A stretch of DNA of 12,804 bases from JBGPHT01 sp041484525 (GTDB lineage Bacteria > Acidobacteriota > Terriglobia > Bryobacterales > Bryobacteraceae), in assembly GCA_041484525.1 (NCBI GenBank), contig JBGPHT010000199.1:1-12804 (forward strand), given 5' to 3'. Below the pieces are notes generated by a model. The model saw nothing but the letters and a program-made list of their open reading frames with translations, was not told where the DNA came from and did no database searches. Within the stretch, counting starts at the first letter, position 1. Every line of letters starts with the position of its first letter. The position numbers were made by a program, and so were the translations under genes. Shown here one piece after another: positions 1 through 6,547 of this stretch.

Positions 1-92
1 ATCAGGTCAGCGAAACCGGCCGCGTCCTCCTGACGGCCTTCCTCATCGCCCGTCAGGCAACCGCTAAACAGTTGATGAAGAAGGCAGCTTGA
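1..92 (+). CDS. 3' end of an unrecognised protein (partial)
   Basis: Reading frame 3 is open from the window edge to a TGA at 90-92 and gives 29 residues ending in QLMKKAA. Codon third positions are strongly G/C (GTC, AGC, ACC, GGC, GTC, CTC, CTG), matching the real genes in this window, while the other two plus frames hit stops early. This supports a genuine gene C-terminus entering from the left. The tail looks helical and amphipathic (LLTAFLIARQA) with a basic end. Too little is present to name a family, and no terminator-like hairpin follows the stop. Confidence 0.5.
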   Translation, partial: QVSETGRVLLTAFLIARQATAKQLMKKAA

Positions 93-151
93 CAAAATTC
101 TGCGCTAAAAACAAAGAAACGAACTGTTAGTAGTACAGATGGATAAAAACA

Positions 152-188
152 GAAGATCTGCTTATCTGTGTTCATCCGTGGCCAAACC
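152..188. repeat. ATCTGTGTTCATCCGTGG-type intergenic motif (candidate dispersed repeat)
   Basis: The gap between the partial gene and the MFS gene holds an AT-richer stretch in which a related unit is iterated: ATCTG, then TTATCTGTG, then TTCATCCGTGG. From memory, similar ATCTGTGTTCATCTGTGG strings occur between genes in many Acidobacteria, Verrucomicrobia and Planctomycetes genomes, so this may be a copy of a dispersed sequence. Only one copy lies in this window, so the repeat status is inference. Confidence 0.3.
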
Positions 189-204
189 ATTTTTCAGTAT
201 CCCG

Positions 205-1416
205 TTAAGCCTGCGCCAACCGGCTCAAACGAGAATGTCCGATGACGGCGATCGCGCCCAGCAGCAACGCACTTCCCAAATAGAGATTGCGGATGCCGGC
301 CTTCTCTGCCACCGGACCCGCCACGAACATCGCCAGGACTTGGGAAACGGCGAGCAGCGACATCAGGCTGCTCGAGACGCGGCCCATCAGGGCCTGCGGC
401 GTTTCCTGCTGCAGCAGCGTTTGCGACGGAATCATGATGAAGGCCGCGCCGAAGCCCAGGCCGAGCATGCCCACGGCCGTCGACCAGATGCGGCCGAACA
501 TGGCGGTGAAGAAGACCGCGATTCCCATGGCCGCCAATCCATAGATCACCAGGTTCCGCTTGTCGATCTTGCGCGCCACGCGGTGCAGGAACTGCGTGCC
601 CACGATCATGCCGATACCGATCAGCGAATTCAACGTGCCGAACAGGGCGGCTTTGGAGGCGAGCACGTCACGCACGTAGACCGAGAGCAGGGCGGCGAAG
701 CAGCGGACGCCGAACATGCCCGAGGCCATCGCGATCATCACGAACGAGATGGCGGAGTGGCTGAAGATGAACGAGAAGCCTTCGCGCAGGGAAGCCAGTA
801 CGGATGACGCGGCGGCGCCGGATGCGGGTTCGCGATGAATGGCGATCGAGAGCACCATGGCTGCCGAGATCAGGAAGCTCACGCTGTCAAAAAGAAAACA
901 GGCGTTAGCGCCGACCGACTGCACCAGCAGGCCGGCGATCGCCGGAGTGACAATCTGCGCGCCCTGGACGGCTTGCGACATCAACGCGTTGACCGGCATG
1001 AGGCCGGCCGCCGGCACGATGGTACGGATGGCAACGGACTGCGCCGGAATGAAGAAGCTGGAGACCGCGCTCAGCAGGAAGAAGATGGCGTAGATGGTGT
1101 TGAGGTCGCGCACCGAGAGGAGCGCGAGCACCAGCGCGCCGCGGATTACGTCGCTGGCGATCATGGTGAACTTGACGTTCCACTTGTCGACGAAAACGCC
1201 GGCCAGCGGACTGATGACGGCGAGCGGAAGCAGATAGGCGACCAGGATCATGCTCACCTGCGTCGGCGTGCCGTGCAGCTCAAACGTGACCAGGCTGAAG
1301 ACGGCGAGGATCGCCAGGAAGTCTCCGAAGATGCTGACGATTTGTGCGATCCAGAGGCGGCGGACGGCGGGCAGGCGCAGCACATCTTTGAAAGCAAGCT
1401 GCGTGGCTGCGGACAT
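205..1416 (-). CDS. MFS transporter, MFS_3/EntS-like exporter
   Basis: This 403-residue inner-membrane protein has the length and about 12 hydrophobic segments of a major facilitator superfamily proton-coupled exporter. The N-terminus (LPAVRRLWIAQIVSIFGDFLA) is typical of the MFS_3/TIGR00900 group, which includes enterobactin and macrolide exporters. The loop between helices 2 and 3 carries a GVFVDKW motif A variant (about residues 73-79), and a basic loop near 278-288 (RKIDKRN) separates the two six-helix halves. Substrate cannot be told from sequence. The ATG at 1416 has no Shine-Dalgarno; a TATGAT -10-like hexamer lies on the minus strand at 1422-1427, five bases before the ATG, suggesting a leaderless message. 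It is divergent from a PLP enzyme gene 17 bp away, so the two may share a control region. Family call is firm, substrate unknown. Confidence 0.9.
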   Translation of the reverse strand: MSAATQLAFKDVLRLPAVRRLWIAQIVSIFGDFLAILAVFSLVTFELHGTPTQVSMILVAYLLPLAVISPLAGVFVDKWNVKFTMIASDVIRGALVLALLSVRDLNTIYAIFFLLSAVSSFFIPAQSVAIRTIVPAAGLMPVNALMSQAVQGAQIVTPAIAGLLVQSVGANACFLFDSVSFLISAAMVLSIAIHREPASGAAASSVLASLREGFSFIFSHSAISFVMIAMASGMFGVRCFAALLSVYVRDVLASKAALFGTLNSLIGIGMIVGTQFLHRVARKIDKRNLVIYGLAAMGIAVFFTAMFGRIWSTAVGMLGLGFGAAFIMIPSQTLLQQETPQALMGRVSSSLMSLLAVSQVLAMFVAGPVAEKAGIRNLYLGSALLLGAIAVIGHSRLSRLAQA

Positions 1417-1433
1417 GGTGCATCATAACATTT
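1417..1433. promoter_or_regulatory. 17-bp divergent start region of exporter and dehydratase genes
   Basis: Only 17 bases separate the ATG of the MFS gene (1416, minus) from the ATG of the PLP enzyme (1434, plus). Neither start has a Shine-Dalgarno. On the minus strand TATGAT (1422-1427) matches a -10 at five of six positions and is spaced for transcription starting at or next to the ATG. On the plus strand only weak matches (CATAAC 1424-1429, TAACAT 1426-1431) occur. Overlapping promoters and leaderless or very short leaders are inferred from this spacing. Confidence 0.35.
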
Positions 1434-2360
1434 ATGGTGAATCGCGCGGCCATTCGAGAGACGTATGGAAGTATCCGGCCATACGTTCGACGCACGCCAA
1501 CGATTGAGGTGGACGGCGACGATTTTGGAATAGCCGGCGTCAGTCTGGTGCTGAAGCTCGAACTGCTGCAGCACACCGGATCGTTCAAGCCGCGCGGCGC
1601 GTTCGCCAACATGCTGACGCGCCGGATTCCAGCGGCGGGAGTGGTGGCAGCGTCGGGTGGAAACCACGGCGTGGCGGTGGCGTACGCGGCCAGGAAGTTG
1701 GGCAAGCCGGCGCGCATTTTCGTGCCGACCGTGGCTTCGCCGGCGAAGATGGAGCGGATTCGCGAGTATGGCGCGGAGCTGGTGGTGACGGGCGAGCGTT
1801 ACGCGGATGCGCTGGAGGAGTCGGAACGGTGGATGATGGAATCGGGCGCGCTCGCGGTCCACGCGTACGACCAGGAAGAGACGCTGCTCGGCCAGGGATC
1901 GGTGGGGCTCGAGTTCGAGGAGCAGGCGCCGGAGGGCTTGGACGCGCTGCTGGTGGCAGTGGGCGGCGGCGGACTCATCGGCGGAATCGCGGCCTGGTAC
2001 GAGGGACGCGTGCCGATCGTCGGAGTGGAGCCGGAGTTGGCGCCGACGCTGGCGCGGGCCTTGGAGGCGGGGCGTCCGGTGGATTCGCCGGCGGGAGGAA
2101 TCGCGGCTGATTCGCTGGCGCCGAGGCGCGTGGGAGAGCTGATGTTTCCGCTGGCGGCGCAGTGGGTGGAACGCGTGGTGCTGGTGAGCGACCAGGAAAT
2201 CCGTGCGGCGCAAGAGGCGTTGTGGAAGATCCTGCGGGTAGTCACGGAGCCGGGCGGCGCGGCGGCGTTTGCGGCGGCACGACGCGGCGGGTTCGGAAAA
2301 CGGGTGGGGGTCGTGGTCTGCGGCGCGAATACGACGGCGGTGGATTTTGGACTCACTTGA
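1434..2360 (+). CDS. PLP-dependent serine/threonine dehydratase-like enzyme
   Basis: This 308-residue cytoplasmic enzyme belongs to fold-type II PLP proteins. Visible motifs are TGSFKPRGA with the Schiff-base lysine at Lys52, the substrate loop SGGNHG at 74-79, the phosphate-binding glycine loop GGGGLIGG at 177-184, EPGGAAA at 272-278, and a CGANT motif at 296-300 where the Cys/Ser contacts the pyridine nitrogen. The family deaminates L-threonine or L-serine to 2-oxobutyrate or pyruvate; some members are serine racemases. There is no C-terminal ACT regulatory domain, so this is the short catabolic form rather than biosynthetic IlvA, and it should not be isoleucine-inhibited. ATG 1434 is followed at once by GTG; no Shine-Dalgarno is seen. 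It may be co-regulated with the divergent exporter, but a shared pathway is only a guess. Exact substrate is uncertain. Confidence 0.85.
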   Translation: MVNRAAIRETYGSIRPYVRRTPTIEVDGDDFGIAGVSLVLKLELLQHTGSFKPRGAFANMLTRRIPAAGVVAASGGNHGVAVAYAARKLGKPARIFVPTVASPAKMERIREYGAELVVTGERYADALEESERWMMESGALAVHAYDQEETLLGQGSVGLEFEEQAPEGLDALLVAVGGGGLIGGIAAWYEGRVPIVGVEPELAPTLARALEAGRPVDSPAGGIAADSLAPRRVGELMFPLAAQWVERVVLVSDQEIRAAQEALWKILRVVTEPGGAAAFAAARRGGFGKRVGVVVCGANTTAVDFGLT

Positions 2361-2397
2361 AATCGTGATCTAATCTAGGAAACCGCTCGATTGGTGC

Positions 2398-2405
2398 GGA
2401 AGGAG
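2398..2405 (+). promoter_or_regulatory. Strong Shine-Dalgarno of the Met/Gly-rich protein gene
   Basis: GGAAGGAG ends five bases before the ATG at 2411. It fixes the start and contrasts with the MFS and dehydratase genes upstream, which lack such a site. Confidence 0.75.
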
Positions 2406-2410
2406 ACACT

Positions 2411-2950
2411 ATGCGCGTGAGTTTGATATTGACGGCGATGTTGGCTGCCGGTCTGGCCGCGGCTCAGGATCAGCAAGGAATGGGCGGGACGGGCGGCATG
2501 GGTGGAGGCGGGGGCATGGGCGCCGGTGGCGGCATGGACCGCGGCGGCGGCATGGGCGCGGGCGGGGGCATGGGCGGCGGCATGGGACGCATGCGGACGC
2601 CGGCCAAGTTCGATACGTTCTCCGAGAAGCTCAAGCTCTCGAAAGATCAGAAGGAAGAGATCTCGACACTCTTCGATGAAGCCCAGAAGAGCGCCGCACC
2701 GATGCGCGAGCAGTTGATGACAGGGCGGCAAGTGATGGCGCAAGCGATGATCGGCAAGAAGAGCGACGACGAGATCAACAAGTACGTACAGATGTATGCC
2801 CAGGTGGCGGCCCAGATGACCGCCATCGAGGCCAAGACATTCACCAAAGTGTGTGCGATGTTGAAGCCCAACCAGCAGAAGAACGCGCCCCAAGCATTCG
2901 AGCTGATGGCGGGAATCTTCCAGGTGGGCAACTGGAGGATGGCGCGGTGA
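2411..2950 (+). CDS. Exported Met/Gly-repeat protein with Spy/LTXXQ-like helical domain
   Basis: A 179-residue protein with a cleavable-looking signal peptide (residues 1-18, ending GLAAA before QDQQ), a low-complexity stretch from about 23 to 61 with Met at 24, 30, 36, 42, 48 and 54 separated by five mostly glycine residues, then a charged helical domain (about 66-170) beginning FSEKLKLSKDQKEEI. That domain resembles the LTXXQ/Spy-CpxP class of periplasmic chaperone/metal-stress proteins, in which an L-S/T-x-x-Q turn starts a helical hairpin; this assignment is by pattern only. Methionine-rich exported segments are often Cu(I)/Ag(I) ligands, a possible but untested role. A strong Shine-Dalgarno precedes ATG 2411. 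The stop overlaps the GTG start of a paralogue, so the two are translationally coupled. Location: periplasm or outer-membrane face. Confidence 0.75.
   Translation: MRVSLILTAMLAAGLAAAQDQQGMGGTGGMGGGGGMGAGGGMDRGGGMGAGGGMGGGMGRMRTPAKFDTFSEKLKLSKDQKEEISTLFDEAQKSAAPMREQLMTGRQVMAQAMIGKKSDDEINKYVQMYAQVAAQMTAIEAKTFTKVCAMLKPNQQKNAPQAFELMAGIFQVGNWRMAR
2480..2587 (+). repeat. 18-bp in-frame tandem repeat encoding Met-Gly-rich hexapeptides
   Basis: Five 18-base units starting at ATG codons at 2480, 2498, 2516, 2534 and 2552 are followed by shortened units at 2570 and 2582. Each unit encodes Met plus five mostly Gly residues (MGGTGG, MGGGGG, MGAGGG, MDRGGG, MGAGGG). Glycine codons vary between GGC, GGT, GGA and GGG, so the repeat is diverged at the DNA level while the Met spacing is exact. 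Confidence 0.85.
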
Positions 2951-3420
2951 ACACGTTTTTGAAGCTCACCCTGGCGGGCATTTTGATGGCGGCGCCGGCG
3001 GCGGCGCAGCGGGGCGGCGGCGGCGGGCGCGGCGGATCGAGTCCGGGGGCGGACATCCAGATGCCGGGCGCGGTCTCGAGGCTCCAGACGATCGCCGACC
3101 TTTTCAAACTGAGCAAGGATCAGAAGAAAGAGGTCAAGACGATTCTCGACGAAGGGCAGAAGGACGCCAACCCGATCCGCGAGGAGATGGTCAAGGACCG
3201 GCTGGCGATCGGCGAGGCAGTGGCCGGAGGCAAGAGCCAGGAAGAGATCGACAAGGCGACGCAGGCTTACGGCACGCAGGTGGCGCAGATGACCGCGATC
3301 GAGCTGAAGTGTTTCGCCAAGATTGTGGACAAGCTCGAGCCGGAGCAGAAGGATCGCGCCAACCGGCTGTACGCGATGATGCCGGGAATTTTCAAAGGGA
3401 AGAACTGGGATACTCCGTAG
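2947..3420 (+). CDS. Exported Spy/LTXXQ-like protein, paralogue of the upstream gene
   Basis: A 157-residue protein starting at GTG 2947, chosen because GGAGG (2934-2938) lies eight bases upstream, because the GTGA overlaps the preceding stop, and because the product then begins with a signal peptide (NTFLKLTLAGILMAAPAAAQ). An upstream in-frame ATG at 2851 would add 32 residues inside the neighbour with no signal peptide. After a short Gly/Arg-rich linker (RGGGGGRGG) comes a helical domain closely parallel to that of the upstream protein: LSKDQKKEV against LSKDQKEEI, then QVAQMTAIE against QVAAQMTAIE, and MPGIF against MAGIF. The pair therefore arose by tandem duplication. It lacks the methionine repeat. 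Function is unknown beyond likely envelope location; Spy-like chaperone or metal sensor is an inference. It converges on the alginate lyase gene with one base between stop codons. Confidence 0.75.
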   Translation: MNTFLKLTLAGILMAAPAAAQRGGGGGRGGSSPGADIQMPGAVSRLQTIADLFKLSKDQKKEVKTILDEGQKDANPIREEMVKDRLAIGEAVAGGKSQEEIDKATQAYGTQVAQMTAIELKCFAKIVDKLEPEQKDRANRLYAMMPGIFKGKNWDTP

Positions 3421-3421
3421 G

Positions 3422-4570
3422 CTATACCCAGAGCACGGGCTGGCGGACGGGCCAGTTGCGCAGCACTTCTTCCACTGTGGGGTCGCCATCCAGGCGGCGC
3501 CAAAGGGACAGGTACTCGGGCTTGTCCAGAGCCAGGCCGGCGAATAATAGCGACGGCTGGCGAACCGGCCACTCCTTGTCGTACATGACGTCCGGCGGGA
3601 GCGGCCATTTCTTTTTGTCGGCGAGGTAGGGGTACATGTACGCCACCGCCTTCGCCATCCCGCGGCCGTCCGGGAGCTGCCACTTCCAGAGATCGTCCTC
3701 ACGAACGGTCAGCGTCTGGACCAGGATCGCCATGGCGTCCAGGTTGAAAATCGAATAGCCGTAGGGCTTGGTGCGGCGCAGTTCCTCCGGGAAGCTGCCG
3801 TCGGCGGCTTCCTGGTTGGGGATGAAGACGGTCTGGTAGCGATTGCGGCAGTAGGCCGTGAGATCCGGCTTGCCGGTGAGTTGCGCGAAGGCCGCCACCT
3901 GGGCGCACCAGCAGGTGCCGTGATTGTTCTTGGCGTCGCGCTCGACGATTCCGTAGGGGTGCGTCGTCATCCACTCGAGGTAATCCGCGAACCACTTCTT
4001 CACGCTGTCGAGATCGCCGCGAGAGAGATCCACCTGCCAGGCCGCGCGCGCGACTTCCACCAGGTGGAGCGTATCGATGATGCCGGTTCCCCGCCCCGTG
4101 AAGCGCCCCTTGATGGCCTGCGCGTATAGCAGGTTGGGGTTCATGCGGGTTTCGTCATCCACAAACCAGGCGCGCAGGTGGCGCCCGGCAGCCTGCGCGT
4201 ACTTGCGGTCGTGCGTGATCTTGTAAGCGGCGGCCAGCGCCGGGACGATCAGGCTCAGCCGGACCATGGCGCGGCGATGCTCCACGAAATTATCCGGGTT
4301 GCTCATGCCGTCGCGCTGGATGTAGGGGCCGTCGGGGTGGTTGGGATCGGGCCACCAGTAATCGCCTTCGGAAAAGAAATCGTGTTTGCCGCCGGCGCTG
4401 CGCGGAGAACTGGCAGCGGTGACGGTGACAGGCTTTTCGGAGAGGTACCGGTCCGCCGCTTTGAGTACGCGCGGGCGCTCGATAGCAACGAGGTCGAACT
4501 TCTCCGCCGCCCGGATCGAGCGGGCGGCGGTGATGGCGGCAGCGGACTGGAGGAATTCCCGGCGGAGCAT
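3422..4570 (-). CDS. Exported alginate lyase-family protein (PF05426-like)
   Basis: A 382-residue protein with a Tat-type leader (RREFL at residues 3-7, followed by a short hydrophobic Ala-rich stretch), so probably exported folded. The body reads as the alpha/alpha-barrel alginate lyase superfamily: KHDFFSEGDYWWPDP (62-76), the central NNHG at 215-218 with the catalytic Asn-His pair, and EELRRTKPYGYSIFNLDA (262-279) carrying the Arg and Tyr positions used in beta-elimination of uronate polymers. Family members cut alginate or related acidic glycans; the true substrate here is unknown, and a divergent polysaccharide lyase or hydrolase is possible. The GGAG site at 4575-4578 precedes ATG 4570. 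It follows the TIGR03437 gene by 21 bp on the same strand, suggesting co-transcription. Confidence 0.8.
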   Translation of the reverse strand: MLRREFLQSAAAITAARSIRAAEKFDLVAIERPRVLKAADRYLSEKPVTVTAASSPRSAGGKHDFFSEGDYWWPDPNHPDGPYIQRDGMSNPDNFVEHRRAMVRLSLIVPALAAAYKITHDRKYAQAAGRHLRAWFVDDETRMNPNLLYAQAIKGRFTGRGTGIIDTLHLVEVARAAWQVDLSRGDLDSVKKWFADYLEWMTTHPYGIVERDAKNNHGTCWCAQVAAFAQLTGKPDLTAYCRNRYQTVFIPNQEAADGSFPEELRRTKPYGYSIFNLDAMAILVQTLTVREDDLWKWQLPDGRGMAKAVAYMYPYLADKKKWPLPPDVMYDKEWPVRQPSLLFAGLALDKPEYLSLWRRLDGDPTVEEVLRNWPVRQPVLWV

Positions 4571-4591
4571 GGCACTCCATTCTAGTTGAAG

Positions 4592-5911
4592 TCACTTCAC
4601 CGTGATCAGAGCGGAGTTACTGGCGACGGCATTGAGGCTCACCACCAGCGGGTAAGTGCCGGGCGCCAGATCGGGGATCTGCAGATTGACTTGCGTCAGG
4701 CCGACGAAACCGGGAGTCAGGCCGGCGAAGACTTGAGTCGCCACGTGGCCGCCGATCGTCACCGTCACCTGCGCGTTGACGCGGGAGAGCGGGTCGGCTT
4801 TGGCAGGCGTGCCGTTCGGAACCGGATTGTCGGGAATGCCGGCGCCCGTCAGGTAAGCGATCACGTAGCTGCCCGCTTTGGCCGGATTGTCGGCTTGATT
4901 CACCGAATAGTCTTCGTTCTGCACCACGGCGCGGTTAGTACCGAACTGGAAGATGCCGGGGGCAACGGCGGAGACGGTCACCATCATGGGCGGGCTGTCG
5001 GCGCCGTCGGAGTGTACTACTACTGGTTGCAGGCCCATCGGGGCATTGTACGGCAATTGCGCGTTGATCTGCGTGGCACTGACGTAGTTGACGGGCATCG
5101 GCTTCCCGGCGATCGTCACGCTGGTGTTGAGTAGCGCGGCGGGCAGCGGAACAGATGACGCCGACGTCTGGCCGCCGGCCATTTCGCTGCCGAAGATGGC
5201 GATCAGAGAACCGGGGGCGATTTGCGGACCGAAGCTGGCGCCATTCACCACGCCGCCCTGCGAGATGAGCGGAGTGCGCACGGCGCCCGTGACTTCGAGC
5301 GTGAACTGGCCGATGAAATCCATGGTGCCGTCGGCGCCGGTCACCTGCCGGCCGGCGCGGTCGCGCGTGAATACGCCCGGCATGCAGAACGAATACGCCG
5401 TGAGCTTCACGGTGACGGCGCCATCCTGGAACGTCACCGACCTCGAACCGGCGACGAGCGTGGAGGCGGCGAGCACCTGGGTCATCGAGCCATCCGGTTG
5501 GAACGCCGGCGCCGGCTGCCCGGCGGACCCCCGCGGCGGCGCGTAGACGGAGATGCGCGGCGTTGCGCCCACGCCGTTGAAGAACAGGTTCATGCCGAAG
5601 TAGGGACGCTCTTCGCCGGGCGCGGCGTAGATGTTGAACGTCTGAGTGCCGTTGGTGAGCGGGATGTCGATGGCCGAGGCGGTACTCGAAGGGCCGTTGA
5701 CGAATGGGTCGTCGAGGTTCCCGCGCACGACCCAGAGCTTGCTCGGACCGCCGCCGGGCTGCGTGGTCCACACCTGGCTGCCGATGCCCTGATCGCGGCC
5801 GGTGGCGTCGGTGGAAAAGATTTTGATACCGCTGAGAGAAGTGCCGGCGTGCGCGGCAGCGGCGCAGGCTGCGGCGAGCACCGCCAGGCGGAGCGTTTTC
5901 GTGTTGGTCAT
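4592..5911 (-). CDS. Secreted protein with TIGR03437 (Solibacter C-terminal) domain
   Basis: A 439-residue protein with a signal peptide (MTNTKTLRLAVLAAACAAAAHA). Start is ATG 5911, supported by GGAGG (minus strand, 5917-5921) five bases upstream; a longer in-frame version from 6001 would put 30 non-signal residues ahead of the leader. Residues about 25-210 form a beta-rich, family-unassigned domain. Residues about 215-439 match the TIGR03437 consensus pattern: GGVVNGASFGPQIAPGSLIAIFG, YVSATQINAQLPY, APGIF, VVQNEDYSVN, TGAG, VTIGG, FAGLTPGFVGLTQVN and SNSALITV. This domain is greatly expanded in Solibacter and close relatives and is found at the C-termini of secreted proteins of unknown role, likely as a surface or beta-propeller-associated module. 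It is the best taxonomic marker in the window. Head of a likely two-gene unit with the alginate lyase-like gene. Confidence 0.9.
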   Translation of the reverse strand: MTNTKTLRLAVLAAACAAAAHAGTSLSGIKIFSTDATGRDQGIGSQVWTTQPGGGPSKLWVVRGNLDDPFVNGPSSTASAIDIPLTNGTQTFNIYAAPGEERPYFGMNLFFNGVGATPRISVYAPPRGSAGQPAPAFQPDGSMTQVLAASTLVAGSRSVTFQDGAVTVKLTAYSFCMPGVFTRDRAGRQVTGADGTMDFIGQFTLEVTGAVRTPLISQGGVVNGASFGPQIAPGSLIAIFGSEMAGGQTSASSVPLPAALLNTSVTIAGKPMPVNYVSATQINAQLPYNAPMGLQPVVVHSDGADSPPMMVTVSAVAPGIFQFGTNRAVVQNEDYSVNQADNPAKAGSYVIAYLTGAGIPDNPVPNGTPAKADPLSRVNAQVTVTIGGHVATQVFAGLTPGFVGLTQVNLQIPDLAPGTYPLVVSLNAVASNSALITVK

Positions 5912-5967
5912 TTTGTCCTCCGCCGGTAAGAGCGTCCTTCGGGTCGCGGATTGGCTCACGAATTTTC

Positions 5968-5975
5968 TGTATACT
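5968..5975 (+). promoter_or_regulatory. Candidate -10 element for the ECF sigma factor gene
   Basis: TATACT at 5970-5975 matches the sigma-70 -10 at five of six positions and is preceded by TG. No good -35 is seen at 16-18 bp. Transcription from it would begin close to 5981-5983, at or next to the proposed TTG start, implying a leaderless or nearly leaderless message. The core GTATAC is palindromic and could serve the divergent TIGR03437 gene too. Confidence 0.3.
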
Positions 5976-5980
5976 TTTTC

Positions 5981-6547
5981 TTGTCCCAGGAAGTGACCCA
6001 ACTACTGCTGGCGTGGAACCGGGGCGACCAGAAAGCCCTCGACCGTTTAATGCCGGTGGTCTACGAAGAGCTGCGGCGCCTGGCGCGCACCTACATGCGG
6101 CGGGAGCGGCCCGACCATTCGCTGGGAGCCACCGCGCTGGTGCACGAGGCGTACATCAAACTGATCGACCAGAAGCAGGTGGGGTGGCAGAACCGGGCGC
6201 AGTTCTACGCGCTCTCGTCGCAGATTATCCGCAACATCCTGGTGGACCACGCGCGGCGGCGGTCGCGCCTGAAGCGGGGCGGCGACGTTTTCAAGCTCTC
6301 GCTCGAGGCGGAGGTGGACGTTGCGGGCGAGCGCGAGCTGGACCTGGTGCGGTTGGATGACGCGCTCAACGCGCTGGCGAAGCTGGATGAGCGGCAGGCG
6401 CAGATCGTGGAGCTGCGATTCTTCGCCGGACTTTCCATCGAAGACACCGCGGAGGCGATGGGGATCTCGCCCGCCACGGTGAAGCGCGAGTGGACGATGG
6501 CGCGGGCGTGGCTGGCGCGGGAGCTGGCGCGCGGCGCTACGGCGTAA
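5981..6547 (+). CDS. ECF RNA polymerase sigma factor, acidobacterial TIGR02999-like
   Basis: About 188 residues. Region 2 covers roughly 3-90 (VTQLLLAWNRGDQ, then MPVVYEELRRLARTYMRRER, then ATALVHEAYIKLIDQ, then RNILVDHARRR), typical of the ECF group expanded in Acidobacteria and Planctomycetes. Region 4 (about 128-180) holds LDERQAQIVELRFFAGLSIEDTAEAMGISPATVKREW, the helix-turn-helix that binds the -35. The family-conserved start is near VTQLLLAW, so I chose TTG 5981 (MSQEVTQ); GTG 5993 or TTG 5951 are alternatives. No strong Shine-Dalgarno fits any of them. It is convergent with a Ser/Thr kinase-TPR gene, overlapping it by 11 bp at the 3' ends. These sigma factors often lie beside such kinases, which may act in the same signalling pathway. 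No anti-sigma gene is visible. Confidence 0.88.
   Translation: MSQEVTQLLLAWNRGDQKALDRLMPVVYEELRRLARTYMRRERPDHSLGATALVHEAYIKLIDQKQVGWQNRAQFYALSSQIIRNILVDHARRRSRLKRGGDVFKLSLEAEVDVAGERELDLVRLDDALNALAKLDERQAQIVELRFFAGLSIEDTAEAMGISPATVKREWTMARAWLARELARGATA

Noticed and set aside
1254..2213. A 319-codon minus-strand frame opposite the PLP dehydratase
   Set aside because: The product is Arg/His-rich without motifs, and the opposite strand encodes a complete PLP enzyme.
2851..2946. Upstream extension of the second Spy-like gene to ATG 2851
   Set aside because: The added 32 residues overlap the preceding gene and hide the signal peptide; GTG 2947 has a better Shine-Dalgarno and a coupled stop/start.
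5912..6001. N-terminal extension of the TIGR03437 protein to 6001
   Set aside because: It would precede the signal peptide with unrelated residues; ATG 5911 has GGAGG at good spacing.
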